A DNA stretch of 64,000 nucleotides from assembly GCF_030657335.1 (NCBI RefSeq), contig NZ_CP131039.1, forward strand, positions 496,001-560,000, written 5' to 3'. The stretch is from Croceibacterium aestuarii. Lineage in GTDB: Bacteria > Pseudomonadota > Alphaproteobacteria > Sphingomonadales > Sphingomonadaceae. The translations under genes were made by a program, and so were the position numbers. Below the pieces are notes generated by a model. The model was not told the DNA's origin and ran no database searches. It worked only from the letters and a program-made list of their open reading frames with translations. This document shows, one piece after another, positions 36,409 to 45,635 of the stretch. Each line of letters begins with the position of its first letter. Position 1 is the stretch's first letter.

Positions 36409-36671
36409 CCCGGCGCGATGACCAAAAGGGAGCGCCGGAGCAATTGTCGCTGCCCTATCACCAGGCCCGGCGGATAAGGAATGGTGGAGATGCCGCTCCT
36501 CTCGCCGTTCGCGTTTCTCAGGCGGCCAGGATGGTCGGGCTGGGCCGATCCAAGTTCTACGAGCTGATCGCCGCCGGAGACGTCGAGACGGTCAAGATCG
36601 GGCGCTGCACGCTCGTTCCCATCGAGAGCCTTCACGACCTGATCGAGAAGGCGCGAGAGGGGCGGTTATGA
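36405..36671 (+). CDS. excisionase-like helix-turn-helix protein
   Basis: A protein of 88 residues with a MerR-like excisionase (HTH_17/AlpA-type) domain: RVSQAARMVGLGRSKFYELI, then GDVETVKIGRCTLVPIESLHDLI. These proteins bend DNA and direct integrase toward excision. It is coupled to the small gene upstream (ATGA overlap), and its 3' end overlaps the convergent integrase gene by six bases, so the two may interfere transcriptionally. Confidence 0.8.
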   Translation: MTRRDDQKGAPEQLSLPYHQARRIRNGGDAAPLAVRVSQAARMVGLGRSKFYELIAAGDVETVKIGRCTLVPIESLHDLIEKAREGRL

Positions 36672-37934
36672 TGCCCGATTGTCGTTCCCGAAGTTCGGGC
36701 GGAGGATCTTGGCGCCGCCCTTCAACTCGTCGAGATAATCCGACCAGTGCTGCATCATGCGCACGCGCTCGTCCCAGTACTGGCCTCGCGTATAGGCGCG
36801 GCGTACCGAGTTGGCTTCGGCATGGGCGAGTTGGCGCTCGATCGCATCCGGGTTCCAGAGACCCATCTCGTTGAGCAAGGTGGCCGCCATGGCGCGAAAG
36901 CCATGCGCGGTCATCTCGTCCTTGCCATAATCGAGCCGACGCAGTGCTGCGTTGATGGTGTTGTCGGACATCGGACGGTCGACCGCGCGGCGTGAATAGA
37001 AGAGGTAGGGGCTCAGGCGCACGTCGTGCTCAAGCTCTCGGATCAGCATGATCGCCTGACGCGACAGCGGAACGGCATGCGGCCTGCGCATCTTCATCTT
37101 GTAGTCGGGAATGGTCCACACGCCACGCTGCAGATCAAACTCGCGCCATTCGGCATGGCGCAGTTCGCCAGGCCGAACGAAAACATGCGGCAATAGGCGC
37201 ATGGCGACGCTGACGATTCGATTGCCATCGTAGCCGTCGATTGACCGCAGTAGTGCGCCGACTTCCTTGGGTGTCGTTACCGCTGCTCGGTGGACGACCT
37301 TTGGCGTTACCAGAGCACCGCGAAGGTCCGAACACACATCGCGCTCGGCCCGCGCCGTCGCGATGGCATAGCGGAATATCTGGCTGCAGGTCGCCCGCAT
37401 GCTGCACGCGGTGTAATACTTCTTGGTCTTTTCGATCCGCTTCAACGCCAGCAGCACTTCATGGGCGGAGATGGCCGTGATCGGACGATTGCCAAGCGTG
37501 GGCATGACGAGGCCGAGTTGCCATTCGTACTTCTTGATTGTCATCGGCGCGCGTTCTTCCAGCCGCGCCTTTTCGAGCCATTCGTCGGAGATCGCCTTGA
37601 ACGTATGCGCCTGAGCGATCGAGGCGTGGATCGCGTCGAGCTTGGCCTGCTCCATCGGATCGATCTTGTCCGCCAGCAGGCGACGGGCCGCGAGCAGTTT
37701 CTCGCGCGCGTCGGCCAGCATCACTTCGGGCCAGCGCCCGAAAGACATGGTCTTCTGCTTTCCGTGGAAGCGGTAGTTCATCCGCCACAAGCGATTGCCG
37801 TTCGGCTGGACGAGCAGATAGAGCCCGTCGCGGTCCGAAAGTTTGTAGGGCTTGTTCTTGGGCCGCGCTGCCTTGACCGAATTCGCGGTCAGGCCCGTCT
37901 TGATCCGATTCTCTGGAAAGGGGCTCTGGGGCAT
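36666..37934 (-). CDS. P4-type tyrosine integrase of the island
   Basis: A protein of 422 residues. It begins with the DUF4102 arm-binding domain (GLTANSVKAARPKNKPYKLSD, GLYLLVQPNGNRLWRMNYRF) and continues to a C-terminal tyrosine-recombinase domain. Catalytic residues are the Arg in FVRPGELRHAEW, His and Arg in MTAHGFRAMAATLL, a His in RQLAHAEANSVRRAY, and the nucleophile Tyr in that same segment (RRAYTRG). It integrates the island into the 3' end of tRNA-Gly(TCC), as the flanking repeat shows. The frame is intact, so excision may still be possible. Confidence 0.93.
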   Translation of the reverse strand: MPQSPFPENRIKTGLTANSVKAARPKNKPYKLSDRDGLYLLVQPNGNRLWRMNYRFHGKQKTMSFGRWPEVMLADAREKLLAARRLLADKIDPMEQAKLDAIHASIAQAHTFKAISDEWLEKARLEERAPMTIKKYEWQLGLVMPTLGNRPITAISAHEVLLALKRIEKTKKYYTACSMRATCSQIFRYAIATARAERDVCSDLRGALVTPKVVHRAAVTTPKEVGALLRSIDGYDGNRIVSVAMRLLPHVFVRPGELRHAEWREFDLQRGVWTIPDYKMKMRRPHAVPLSRQAIMLIRELEHDVRLSPYLFYSRRAVDRPMSDNTINAALRRLDYGKDEMTAHGFRAMAATLLNEMGLWNPDAIERQLAHAEANSVRRAYTRGQYWDERVRMMQHWSDYLDELKGGAKILRPNFGNDNRAS

Positions 37935-38091
37935 GATGGTATGGCCTTTCTCCGTGGGTCCGGAGATACCATCAATCGTACCCGTTCCGTTCTGAAATCG
38001 GGAGAGATCGCTCCGAACTTACCGGGACTTTATACCAGAGAAAAACCGCAGAAAACAGCCGCTTAACGGACCAAAATGGACGTTGGCGGAA

Positions 38092-38121
38092 GGGCGGCTG
38101 GAGCGGGTAGCGGGAATCGAA
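38092..38121. repeat. right attachment repeat within tRNA-Gly
   Basis: This copy of the 30-base repeat overlaps the intact tRNA-Gly 3' end (CCA at 38099-38101). It pairs with 25743-25772 (29 of 30 identical). The tRNA stays whole because the island lies on its 3' side. Confidence 0.9.
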
Positions 38122-38172
38122 CCCGCCTAGCTAGCTTGGAAGGCTAGAGCATTACCACTATGCTATACCCGC
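38099..38172 (-). tRNA. tRNA-Gly (anticodon TCC)
   Basis: A 74-base cloverleaf with encoded CCA. The acceptor strands GCGGGTA and TACCCGC pair fully. The anticodon arm is CTAGC-CTTCCAA-GCTAG, giving anticodon TCC, and the T-arm is GCGGG-TTCGATT-CCCGC. It is the integration target of the island to its left. Confidence 0.97.
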
Positions 38173-38212
38173 TCGGGCCGGAGGCGCGCTTGCCATCAAG
38201 GGCGGCAGGGCG

Positions 38213-38851
38213 TCAAGCGCCCTCGTCGGGTTTCGAGACCTGCTGCGGCTTCGCATCGTCGACGGCTCCGTCGCCCGGCTGCGAGCCCGGCGGCCCCACC
38301 CAGACTTCGACGCGGCGATTCCTGGCGCGTCCCTTTTCGTTCGGCGTGCCGTCGGGCTTGGCGTTGGGAGCGACGGGGTTCTGCTCGCCCATGGCGATCA
38401 CTTCGATGCGCTTTTCGGCAATCCCGTGCTCGACCAGCCACCCGGCGACCGCCTCGGCGCGCTTGCGCGAGGCGAACAGGTTGCCGCGGTCGTCGCCTTC
38501 CGAATCCGTATGGCCCCGCAAGACGATCGGCCAGCCTTCCCCGACTTGCTCGGACTTGAGGAGCGCCGCCAGCAGCTTCTTCGCTTCGGCATCGAGGTCG
38601 TAGCCGCCGTCGCCAAACGGGATGGTTGCCGTCAGCGGTTCGGGCGGGATGTCGAGCACGGGCGCCTGGACGACATCCGGCCTGATGATCGAGGCCGGCT
38701 CGCTCGCCGCGACCGTGGGCTCGGGGGCGAGCGTCGCCGTCTCGCTGGCGGCCGGCGTGGGTTCGGGTTCCTCCTCGCCGCGTTTGATCTCGCACCCGGC
38801 AAGCAGAACCAGGACGACAAGTGCGGCTCCGGCCGCGGCTCGCTTGGTCAT
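38213..38851 (-). CDS. OmpA-family lipoprotein
   Basis: A protein of 212 residues with a lipoprotein signal (VVLVLLAGC; Cys about 20), a Glu/Pro/Thr linker, and a C-terminal OmpA-like peptidoglycan-binding domain. The domain runs from IPFGDGGYDLD through LRGHTDSEGDDRGNLFASRKRAEAV to GRARNRRVEVWV. The Asp in GHTD and the Arg in NRRVE are the expected diaminopimelate contacts. It should anchor the outer membrane to the cell wall. Its ATG overlaps the antiporter stop by four bases, so the two are coupled. Confidence 0.88.
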   Translation of the reverse strand: MTKRAAAGAALVVLVLLAGCEIKRGEEEPEPTPAASETATLAPEPTVAASEPASIIRPDVVQAPVLDIPPEPLTATIPFGDGGYDLDAEAKKLLAALLKSEQVGEGWPIVLRGHTDSEGDDRGNLFASRKRAEAVAGWLVEHGIAEKRIEVIAMGEQNPVAPNAKPDGTPNEKGRARNRRVEVWVGPPGSQPGDGAVDDAKPQQVSKPDEGA

Positions 38852-40734
38852 GTCATCTCTCCCGCAATCTTCGGTTCGGTCTGCGGCGCGTCCGTCGATG
38901 CTTTGCGCCGCTTGGAATTGCGCCGGGCGGCGGCTTCTTCGGGCGTCTTCTCGCGTGGCGGCGAATAGGAAATGATCGTGTCGCCGGCCTTCGGCTCAGG
39001 AGCGGAAGCGTGGGTGAAGAACAGCATCCGGCCGTCGGGCTTGAGGATCAGCAGCATGCTGGTCGCATCGGGCAGCGTCACCTTGACGTCGTCGAGACCG
39101 TATTTGTCGGAAAGCGTCGTGCGGCGGAACTCCCAACCCTCGAGCTGGCGGCGCTGGACGTCGTAGACGCCGAACCCCGAGGCAAACAGCGCGCGGCCGC
39201 GCAGCGAGGCCGGCAGCGCGCGCGGATCGTCGCCTTCGTCCACTTCGCCGAGCTGGTAAACCGAGTCGGTCCCGATCTCGGGGGCGAATTCGGAACAGAC
39301 CAGCGTGTTGTAGGCTTCGTTCTCGGTCGCCGCGACGAGCACCTGGAACGGCGACAGATCGAGATTGTGCTCGGTCGCCTCGTTGAGAATCTCGCCGTGA
39401 TACGTCGGAATCCCGGCCTGCCGGGCCGAGCGCAGCCGCGCCCAGCTCGTATCGACCAGCATGACCGGCGTTTCCAGATCGTGCATCTGCCGGGCCAGTG
39501 CGGTGGTCCACGAGGTGGCGCCGACGATCAGCAGGCCGGGCCGCGTTTCGCCCGTGACCTTGAGCCAGCGGGCGACGATATTGGCGGTGAACCCGTGGGC
39601 GATGATAGTCGTCACGACCACCGCGAAGCTGAGCCCGTTGAGGATCGAGCCGTCACCGTAGCCGAGCTCCGACAGGCGGAAGGCGAACAGCCCGCTGATC
39701 GCCACCAGAACGATGCCGCGGGGCGCCACCCAGGCCAGAAACAGGCGCTCGCGCCAGGGAATGCTGCTGAACGCCAGACTGGTCAGGATCGTCGCCGGGC
39801 GCACGAGGAACAGCAGCGCAGCGAGGAACAGGGCGAAGCGCCATTCGAACTGCCTGAGCTCGGAGAAGTCCAGGCTCGCCGAGAGGAGGATGAACAGGCC
39901 CGAGACCAGCAGGACCGCGACGTTCTGCTTGAACGGATGGATCGAGCGCAGGCTTGCCACATCCATGTTGGCCAGGGCCACGCCCATGACGGTCACCGCC
40001 ACCAGCCCGGCTTCGTGTTCGATCAGGTTGCAGACCACCGAAAGGCCCACGACCGTGACGAGCAGGACCGGAACCTTGAGGAATTCGGGCACCAAGCCGC
40101 GCGGGAAGGCGAAGGCGATCAACCGCGCCGCAAGGTAGCCGAGCCCCGCCGCCGCAGCGACGGCGAAGGCCATCGTGGGGATGACCGAAAATGTGTTGGC
40201 CCCGTCGGCCGAAAGGCGGAAGTATTCGTAGGCCACGACTGCGCAGATCGCCCCGAAGGGATCGTTGACGATCGCCTCCCAGCGCAAGATCGCCGCCGGC
40301 CGGGCGCTGACGTTGGACTGGCGCAGCAGGGGCTGGACGACCGTGGGACCGGTCACGACGAGAATTCCGGCAAACAGGATCGCCACAGGCCAGACGAGGC
40401 CGGCGACGTAATAAGCGGCCAGCGAGCCGAACAGCCAGCCGAACGGCACGCCGAACAGAACGATCCGCCACACGCCTTCGCCGTACTTGCGCAGCTCGCG
40501 GAAATTGAGGCTCAGCCCGCCTTCGAATAAGATCAAGGCGACCCCGATCGAGATGACCGGTTCGAGCATCGGGCCGAAGGCCGCCTCTGGATCGATGACG
40601 CCGAAGGCCGGCCCGGCGAGAAAGCCGGCGCCGAGCATGAGCACGATGGCCGGCCAGCCGGTTCGCCACGCGACCCACTGGGCCCCGATGCCGAGCACGC
40701 CGATCAGGGCGATGACGAGTGCCTGTTGTTCCAA
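38848..40734 (-). CDS. cation:proton antiporter with C-terminal nucleotide-binding domain
   Basis: A protein of 628 residues. It has 12-13 helices of the CPA1/CPA2 exchanger fold with the core VISIGVALILFEGGLSLNFREL and RWEAIVNDPFGAI, where the Asp in NDP is the ion-binding residue. A TrkA-N-like Rossmann domain follows (PGLLIVGATSWTTALARQM), and then a C-terminal RCK-like part. It exchanges Na+ or K+ for H+ at the inner membrane, probably gated by nucleotide. The specific ion cannot be read. It is coupled to the OmpA-type lipoprotein gene and diverges from the SDR gene. Confidence 0.85.
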   Translation of the reverse strand: MEQQALVIALIGVLGIGAQWVAWRTGWPAIVLMLGAGFLAGPAFGVIDPEAAFGPMLEPVISIGVALILFEGGLSLNFRELRKYGEGVWRIVLFGVPFGWLFGSLAAYYVAGLVWPVAILFAGILVVTGPTVVQPLLRQSNVSARPAAILRWEAIVNDPFGAICAVVAYEYFRLSADGANTFSVIPTMAFAVAAAAGLGYLAARLIAFAFPRGLVPEFLKVPVLLVTVVGLSVVCNLIEHEAGLVAVTVMGVALANMDVASLRSIHPFKQNVAVLLVSGLFILLSASLDFSELRQFEWRFALFLAALLFLVRPATILTSLAFSSIPWRERLFLAWVAPRGIVLVAISGLFAFRLSELGYGDGSILNGLSFAVVVTTIIAHGFTANIVARWLKVTGETRPGLLIVGATSWTTALARQMHDLETPVMLVDTSWARLRSARQAGIPTYHGEILNEATEHNLDLSPFQVLVAATENEAYNTLVCSEFAPEIGTDSVYQLGEVDEGDDPRALPASLRGRALFASGFGVYDVQRRQLEGWEFRRTTLSDKYGLDDVKVTLPDATSMLLILKPDGRMLFFTHASAPEPKAGDTIISYSPPREKTPEEAAARRNSKRRKASTDAPQTEPKIAGEMT

Positions 40735-40891
40735 GTGCCCCCTCTGGCGTGAAAGCCGCGCTTGCAGCCCTTCTCAAGCCAATGCGCGGGACGGCGATTC
40801 TTTCCTCGCCGGGCATAACACGAACGCATGCGGCTTGCGCGCTCCCCGTCGTTCGGCCAGATTTGACACCGTCAATGAGGGAGGGAAGCGA

Positions 40892-41680
40892 GTGGATCTC
40901 GGCATCCGCGGGCGCAAGGCCATCGTCAACGGCGGTAGCGCCGGCATCGGCAAGAGCACGGCGCTGGCGCTGGCGCGCGAAGGTTGCGATGTGTTCGTGT
41001 CCGCCCGCGGCGAGGCACGGCTGGTCGCGGCGTGCGGCGAAATCGCCGCCGAGACCGGCGCGAGGGTAGAACCGGTCGTCGCCGACCATGCGACCGCGGA
41101 AGGCCGCGAGGCGATTCTGGCGGCATGCCCGGAGCCCGACATTCTCATCGGTACTTGCGCGCCGCCGCCGATGACGCCCGATTTCCGGGCGATCGACGCC
41201 GCGCAGTGGCACGAGGCGATCCGCATCTCGATGCTGGGACCGATCGATTTCATGCACGCGGTGATCGACGGCATGGCGCAGCGTGGGTGGGGGCGCGTGG
41301 TCAACATCGCCACCGTGGCGGCAAAATATCCGGGCGAGATTCGCATCCTTTCGGGCAGCACGCGCGCCGCGCTAACCAACTATGCAGTCGCCGTGAGCAA
41401 GGTCGTCGCCAAGGATGGCGTGACCATCAACACCGTGTTGCCCGGCATGCACTACACCGCCACGGTCGACGAGCTGTTCAACGCCCGCGCCAAGGCCAAG
41501 GGCATCACCTTCGAGCAGGAAGTCGCCGAGTTCATCGAGGCATGGCACATCGCCAGCGGCACCTTCGGCGATCCCGACGACGCCGGGGCGATCGTGGCGA
41601 TGTTCTGCAGCGAGGCGGCCAAGTACATAACCGGTCAAAGCCTGGTTATCGACGGGGGCGCAACCAATTCGACATTCTGA
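40892..41680 (+). CDS. SDR-family protein lacking the catalytic Tyr/Lys
   Basis: A Rossmann protein of 262 residues. Start is GTG 40892 after GAGGGAGGGAAGCGA; the frame stays open upstream but without a ribosome site. The cofactor loop reads VNGGSAGIGKSTALALA, a variant of TGxxxGIG. Where the active YxxxK normally stands, the sequence is LSGSTRAALTNY, so Tyr is Leu and Lys is Arg. The C-terminal GQSLVIDGGATNS is standard. It may be a binding protein, or may use different residues. It is followed 18 bases later by a SnoaL-like secreted protein gene, likely one operon. Confidence 0.8.
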   Translation: MDLGIRGRKAIVNGGSAGIGKSTALALAREGCDVFVSARGEARLVAACGEIAAETGARVEPVVADHATAEGREAILAACPEPDILIGTCAPPPMTPDFRAIDAAQWHEAIRISMLGPIDFMHAVIDGMAQRGWGRVVNIATVAAKYPGEIRILSGSTRAALTNYAVAVSKVVAKDGVTINTVLPGMHYTATVDELFNARAKAKGITFEQEVAEFIEAWHIASGTFGDPDDAGAIVAMFCSEAAKYITGQSLVIDGGATNSTF

Positions 41681-41698
41681 CACACTGGGGAAAAAGGC

Positions 41699-42304
41699 AT
41701 GCGCTTATCCAAACGCGTTCCCGGTCTCGCCTGGGCGGCGATCTTCGGGTTGGCGCTTGCTACCCCGCTGGCGATCGCCTGGGCGGCGCAGCACGGAGAG
41801 GAGAAAATCGTGTACGGACCCAACTACGGCAACGACCGCGCCGAAATCGAAGACCTGATGAGCCGCTATCTCTACGCCTTCGACTGGCAGGACGGCGACG
41901 CGTACGCCGCGACTTTTACCGAGGACGGTATCCTCGACTTCGCCGGGGGCGTCGAGCAGGGCCATGCCGAACTCAAGAAGGTGATGGACGACATGGCGGT
42001 GCGCGAGAAAGCCAAGGCCGACGCGAGCTTCCCCTACCATCGCCAGCGGGTGCGTCATTACGTCACCAACCTCGTGCTCGAGATCGACGGCGATACGGCG
42101 CGCTCGACCTCGTACTGGTGGGAATTCAACAACGACGCCCGCGCCGGCCGGCCCTATCTGGGCACCTACGGGCACTATGAGGACGAGCTCAAGAAGGTCG
42201 ATGGCCGCTGGCTGTTCGCCAGGCGCAAGATCTACAACGAGGAAAATCCCAACATGCGCGCGACCGACGCCAACCCGGTCTATCGCCCCAGGCGCGAAAG
42301 TTAG
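41699..42304 (+). CDS. secreted SnoaL-like (NTF2-fold) protein
   Basis: A protein of 201 residues with an N-terminal signal or anchor (LAWAAIFGLALATPLAIAWA) and a SnoaL_4-type domain. The pattern DRAEIEDLMSRYLYAFDWQDGDAYAATFTEDGIL, with the following HYVTNLVLEIDGDTA and GRWLFARRKI, is typical. The fold includes isomerases, hydratases and pure binding proteins, so no reaction can be stated. Its closeness to the odd SDR suggests a shared substrate. It overlaps the convergent apt gene by four bases. Confidence 0.8.
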   Translation: MRLSKRVPGLAWAAIFGLALATPLAIAWAAQHGEEKIVYGPNYGNDRAEIEDLMSRYLYAFDWQDGDAYAATFTEDGILDFAGGVEQGHAELKKVMDDMAVREKAKADASFPYHRQRVRHYVTNLVLEIDGDTARSTSYWWEFNNDARAGRPYLGTYGHYEDELKKVDGRWLFARRKIYNEENPNMRATDANPVYRPRRES

Positions 42305-42837
42305 TGCCCCGGGAACGCCATCAGCGCCCAGGGCTCGACGCCCGCGGCGCGTAGCGCTTCCGCCCCGCCGAGGTCGGGCAGGTCGATCACGAACAGCGCG
42401 TCCTCGACCGTCGCCCCGGCGCGGCGCAGCAGGTCGGCGCCGGCAAGCGCGGTCCCGCCGGTGGCGACAAGGTCGTCGACCACGACCACCCGCTCGCCCG
42501 CGTCGACCAGCGTGGGGTCGAGTTCGAGCCGCGCGCTGCCGTATTCGAGGGCGTAGTCGACGCCGATCACCTCGACGGGGAGCTTGCCGGGTTTGCGTAA
42601 CGGCACGAAGCCGACGCCGAGCCGCGCCGCGACCATCGCGCCGAAGATGAACCCGCGCGCTTCCAGGCCGGCGACCGCTTCGGCACCGCGGTCCCGGGCG
42701 GCATCTGCGAGATGGTCGAGCGTCGCGGAGAGACCGGCTCCGTGGGCGATCAACGTGGTGATGTCGCGGAACAGGATGCCGGGGGCCGGGAAATCCGGCA
42801 CCGTGCGAACCAGCGCCTTGATTTCGTCGGGCGTCAT
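42301..42837 (-). CDS. apt: adenine phosphoribosyltransferase
   Basis: A salvage enzyme of 178 residues that makes AMP from adenine and PRPP. It opens IKALVRTVPDFPAPGILFRDIT, as expected for bacterial Apt. The PRPP loop is VVVVDDLVATGGTALAG (about residues 118-134). GLEARGFIFGAMVAARLGVGFVPLRKPGKLP completes the signature. ATG 42837 matches the family start; the frame extends upstream without support. It lies 34 bases after the cytochrome c1 gene and may be read through from the bc1 operon. Confidence 0.95.
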   Translation of the reverse strand: MTPDEIKALVRTVPDFPAPGILFRDITTLIAHGAGLSATLDHLADAARDRGAEAVAGLEARGFIFGAMVAARLGVGFVPLRKPGKLPVEVIGVDYALEYGSARLELDPTLVDAGERVVVVDDLVATGGTALAGADLLRRAGATVEDALFVIDLPDLGGAEALRAAGVEPWALMAFPGH

Positions 42838-42871
42838 GGACGCGGCGCCCCATTGCGGGGGCGCCGGTGCA

Positions 42872-43738
42872 TCAGGCTTTCTTCTTGGCGCGCGCCCAGA
42901 TCTGCTGCTTGGCGAGGTAGGCCAGAATCGTACCGAACAGCACGAAGAGGACCACCGGCCAGCCGGTCTGCTTGCGCTTGGGCAGGCTCGGCTCCGCCGT
43001 CCATGTGAGGAACGCCGCGACGTCGCTCGACATCTGCTCGATGGTCGCCGGTGTGCCGTCGGCATAGGTGACCTGTCCCTCGGAGGTGAGCGGCGGCGGC
43101 ATGGCGATGTTGAGATTGGCGAAGTACGGGTTGAAGTGCAGCCCCGGCGGCGTCGAGAAGTCGGGGAACTCGTCGTTCACGTGCTTGCCGTCGACGCTGA
43201 ACGTGGCGATGTCGCGGTAGCCGGTGAGCAGCGAATGGACGTAGGCCGGTCCCTCCTCGCGCGCCTTGGTGATCAACGAGAGATCCGGCGGGATCGCATT
43301 GTTGTTGGCGGCGCGCGCCGCGACGTCGTTGGGATAGACCAGCGGGAAGTAGTCGGTCGGCTTGCCCGGGACGGTCGTCGCTTCACCGGTGTTCGGGTCG
43401 ATGCCCGGAACCTGCCAGGTGGCGGCAATCGCCTTGACCTGAGCCTCTGTGTACCCGAGCTGCTCGAGGTCGCGGAAGGCGACGTGGCGCAGCGAGTGGC
43501 AGGCCGAGCAGACTTCCTTGTACACCTGGTATCCGCGCTGCAGCTGCTGCTTGTCCCAATGGGCGACAAGGTCGTCGCTCGCCTGGTTGAACGGCCGGGG
43601 CGACAGGTGGAACTCGGACTCGGCCGTCTTCTCTTTCAGGTAGCCCTGCGAGGCGACGTTATAGGCGCCGTTGGCGAAGGCCCACAGCGCAGCAACGGCG
43701 AAGAAGAGGCCGGCGAGTATCCCGATGATACGGACCAT
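42872..43738 (-). CDS. petC: ubiquinol-cytochrome c reductase, cytochrome c1
   Basis: A protein of 288 residues of respiratory complex III. The heme c site CSACHSLRHVAFRDL is at about residue 78, the axial Met lies in the region MPPPLTSEGQVTY, and a C-terminal membrane anchor (VVLFVLFGTILAYLAKQQIW) ends in a basic tail. The N-terminal helix acts as a signal peptide. It is last of the three bc1 genes. Confidence 0.94.
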   Translation of the reverse strand: MVRIIGILAGLFFAVAALWAFANGAYNVASQGYLKEKTAESEFHLSPRPFNQASDDLVAHWDKQQLQRGYQVYKEVCSACHSLRHVAFRDLEQLGYTEAQVKAIAATWQVPGIDPNTGEATTVPGKPTDYFPLVYPNDVAARAANNNAIPPDLSLITKAREEGPAYVHSLLTGYRDIATFSVDGKHVNDEFPDFSTPPGLHFNPYFANLNIAMPPPLTSEGQVTYADGTPATIEQMSSDVAAFLTWTAEPSLPKRKQTGWPVVLFVLFGTILAYLAKQQIWARAKKKA

Positions 43739-43764
43739 TGTTCTGACTTTCCCCTAACCCGCGC

Positions 43765-45048
43765 TTACGCTTTGTTCTCGCCAAGCACTGCCTTGTCGTC
43801 CGATCCCAGCACGGCCTCGGTGATCGAGAACGGCAGCGGATCCGGACGCTCGATCGACGACACGATCGGCAGGATGACGAGGAAGTGCAGGAAGTAATAG
43901 GCTGTGGCGATCTGGCTGATCATCACGAACGGCTCTTCGGCCGGCGAACCGCCGCAGTAGCCGAGGACCAGCACATCGATCACGAGAACCCAGAAGAACT
44001 TGCGAAACGCCGGACGGTAATGGCCCGAGCGAACCGGCGACCTGTCGAGCCACGGCAGGAAGAACCAGACCAGGATGGCGGAGAACATCGCCAGCACGCC
44101 CATCAGCTTCGCCGGGAAGAAGAAGAAATCGAACGTGAAGGCCCGCAGGATCGCGTAGAACGGCCAGAAGTACCATTCGGGCACGATGTGCGCCGGGGTG
44201 CTGAGCGGATTTGCCGGAATGTAGTTGTCGGCGTGGCCGAGCGCGTTCGGGAAGAAGAACACCATCGCAAAGTACAGCAACAGGAAGACGCCCAGACCGA
44301 AGCCGTCCTTCGCCGTGTAGTACGGATGGAACGGCAGGGTGTCGCTCTCGCTCTTCACTTCGACGCCGGTCGGGTTCGACGACCCCGGGATATGCAGCGC
44401 CCAGATGTGCAGGATGATGACGCCGGCGATGACGAACGGCAGCAGGAAGTGCAGGCTGAAGAAACGGTTGAGCGCCGCGGCGTCGGGCGCGTAGCCGCCG
44501 AGCAGCCAGATCTGCAGCGGCTCACCGACGGCCGGGATGGCCCCGAACAGGCCGGTGATGACCTTGGCGCCCCAGTAGCTCATCTGGCCCCAGGGCAGGA
44601 CGTAGCCCATGAACGCGGTCGCCATCATGAGCAGGAAGATGACCACGCCGAGCAGCCAGACCATTTCGCGCGGCGCCTTGTACGAGGAGTAGAAGAAGCC
44701 GCGGAAGATATGGAGATAGACGACGACGAAGAATGCCGAGGCGCCGTTGGCGTGGGCATAGCGCATGAGCCATCCCCAGTTGACGTCGCGCATGATGTGC
44801 TCGGTCGAATCGAAGGCCCCGTTGGCATTGGCGGTGTAGTGCATTGCCAGGATGACGCCGGTGACGATCTGCAACACCAGGCAGAAACCGGCGAGGACGC
44901 CGAAATTCCACATGTAGTTGAGGTTGCGCGGTACGGGGTAGCCGCCGCCCAGCGAGTTGTAGACGAGGCGCGGCAGCGGCAGCTTCTCGTCCAGCCAGCG
45001 CATGAACGGCGCCTTGGGTTCGTAATGCTTCGCCCAGGGAAAGCTCAT
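43765..45048 (-). CDS. petB: ubiquinol-cytochrome c reductase, cytochrome b
   Basis: An inner-membrane protein of 427 residues with eight helices. It carries hemes bL and bH, whose His ligands are in [22 protein letters not shown] and in [22 protein letters not shown]. The quinol-oxidation loop [13 protein letters not shown] is conserved. It forms the membrane core of complex III with the Rieske protein encoded 17 bases upstream and cytochrome c1 encoded downstream. Confidence 0.96.
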   Translation of the reverse strand: MSFPWAKHYEPKAPFMRWLDEKLPLPRLVYNSLGGGYPVPRNLNYMWNFGVLAGFCLVLQIVTGVILAMHYTANANGAFDSTEHIMRDVNWGWLMRYAHANGASAFFVVVYLHIFRGFFYSSYKAPREMVWLLGVVIFLLMMATAFMGYVLPWGQMSYWGAKVITGLFGAIPAVGEPLQIWLLGGYAPDAAALNRFFSLHFLLPFVIAGVIILHIWALHIPGSSNPTGVEVKSESDTLPFHPYYTAKDGFGLGVFLLLYFAMVFFFPNALGHADNYIPANPLSTPAHIVPEWYFWPFYAILRAFTFDFFFFPAKLMGVLAMFSAILVWFFLPWLDRSPVRSGHYRPAFRKFFWVLVIDVLVLGYCGGSPAEEPFVMISQIATAYYFLHFLVILPIVSSIERPDPLPFSITEAVLGSDDKAVLGENKA

Positions 45049-45065
45049 TGTCTCTCTCTTTCGCC

Positions 45066-45635
45066 TCAGCCGACCAGAATCGTGGTGTCGGTCGTAAATT
45101 CGTAGGGCGGCACTTCCAGGTTCCTGGGCGCCGGGCCTTTGCGGATGCGCGCCGCGGTGTCGTAGGCCGACCCGTGGCAGGGGCAGAAGTAGCCGCCGAA
45201 CGGGCCGCGATTTTCACCCTCGCCTGCGCCCAGCGGAACGCAGCCGAGGTGGGTGCAGACGCCCATGGTGATGAGCCAGTTGGTCTTGCCCTCTTTGGTC
45301 CGCTCCTCAAGCGTTTGCGGATCGCGCAATTCGCTGAGCGGAACCGCGTCGGCCGCGGCAATTTCCTTGGTCGTCAGGTTGCGCACGAACAGCGGCTGCT
45401 TGCGGAACACCGCCTTGATCGCCATGCCCGGCTCGATGCTGGACAGGTCGACCTCGGTCGTGCTCTCGGCCAGCACGTCCTTCGACGGGGCCATCTGGCT
45501 GATCAGTGGGTATAGCGTGACGAGCCCGCCAACGCCGGCCGCACTCACAGCAGCGATTTCGATAAAGTCGCGGCGGCGAACGCCGTCATCATAGGCATGC
45601 GTATCGTGATCCGCGGTGCCGGTGGTTGTCGCCAT
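45066..45635 (-). CDS. petA: ubiquinol-cytochrome c reductase, Rieske iron-sulfur subunit
   Basis: A protein of 189 residues. A Tat-type N-terminal anchor ([19 protein letters not shown]) is followed by the soluble head. The 2Fe-2S ligands lie in [11 protein letters not shown] and [10 protein letters not shown], two Cys and two His, with the extra disulfide Cys also present. It is first of the three-gene bc1 operon. The 175 bases upstream to pgeF hold no recognisable gene and should include the operon promoter. Confidence 0.96.
   Translation of the reverse strand: MATTTGTADHDTHAYDDGVRRRDFIEIAAVSAAGVGGLVTLYPLISQMAPSKDVLAESTTEVDLSSIEPGMAIKAVFRKQPLFVRNLTTKEIAAADAVPLSELRDPQTLEERTKEGKTNWLITMGVCTHLGCVPLGAGEGENRGPFGGYFCPCHGSAYDTAARIRKGPAPRNLEVPPYEFTTDTTILVG

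Larger units (their letters stand above)
25743..38116. mobile_element. 12.35 kb tRNA-Gly-integrated island with nitric-oxide/respiration genes
   Basis: The block is delimited by a direct repeat of the tRNA-Gly(TCC) 3' end. Its tyrosine integrase (36666-37934) points away from the tRNA with its 5' end about 165 bases from it, the usual layout for P4-type integrases. An excisionase-like gene sits next to the integrase. Cargo is a cupin, an alternative oxidase, a TRIC-type channel, quinol NO reductase, NnrS, a CopD-like protein, DUF6522, a Crp/Fnr regulator, hemerythrin and a DUF3883 protein. No conjugation genes are seen, so it is an integrative but not self-transmissible element, possibly immobile now. 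Confidence 0.85.
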
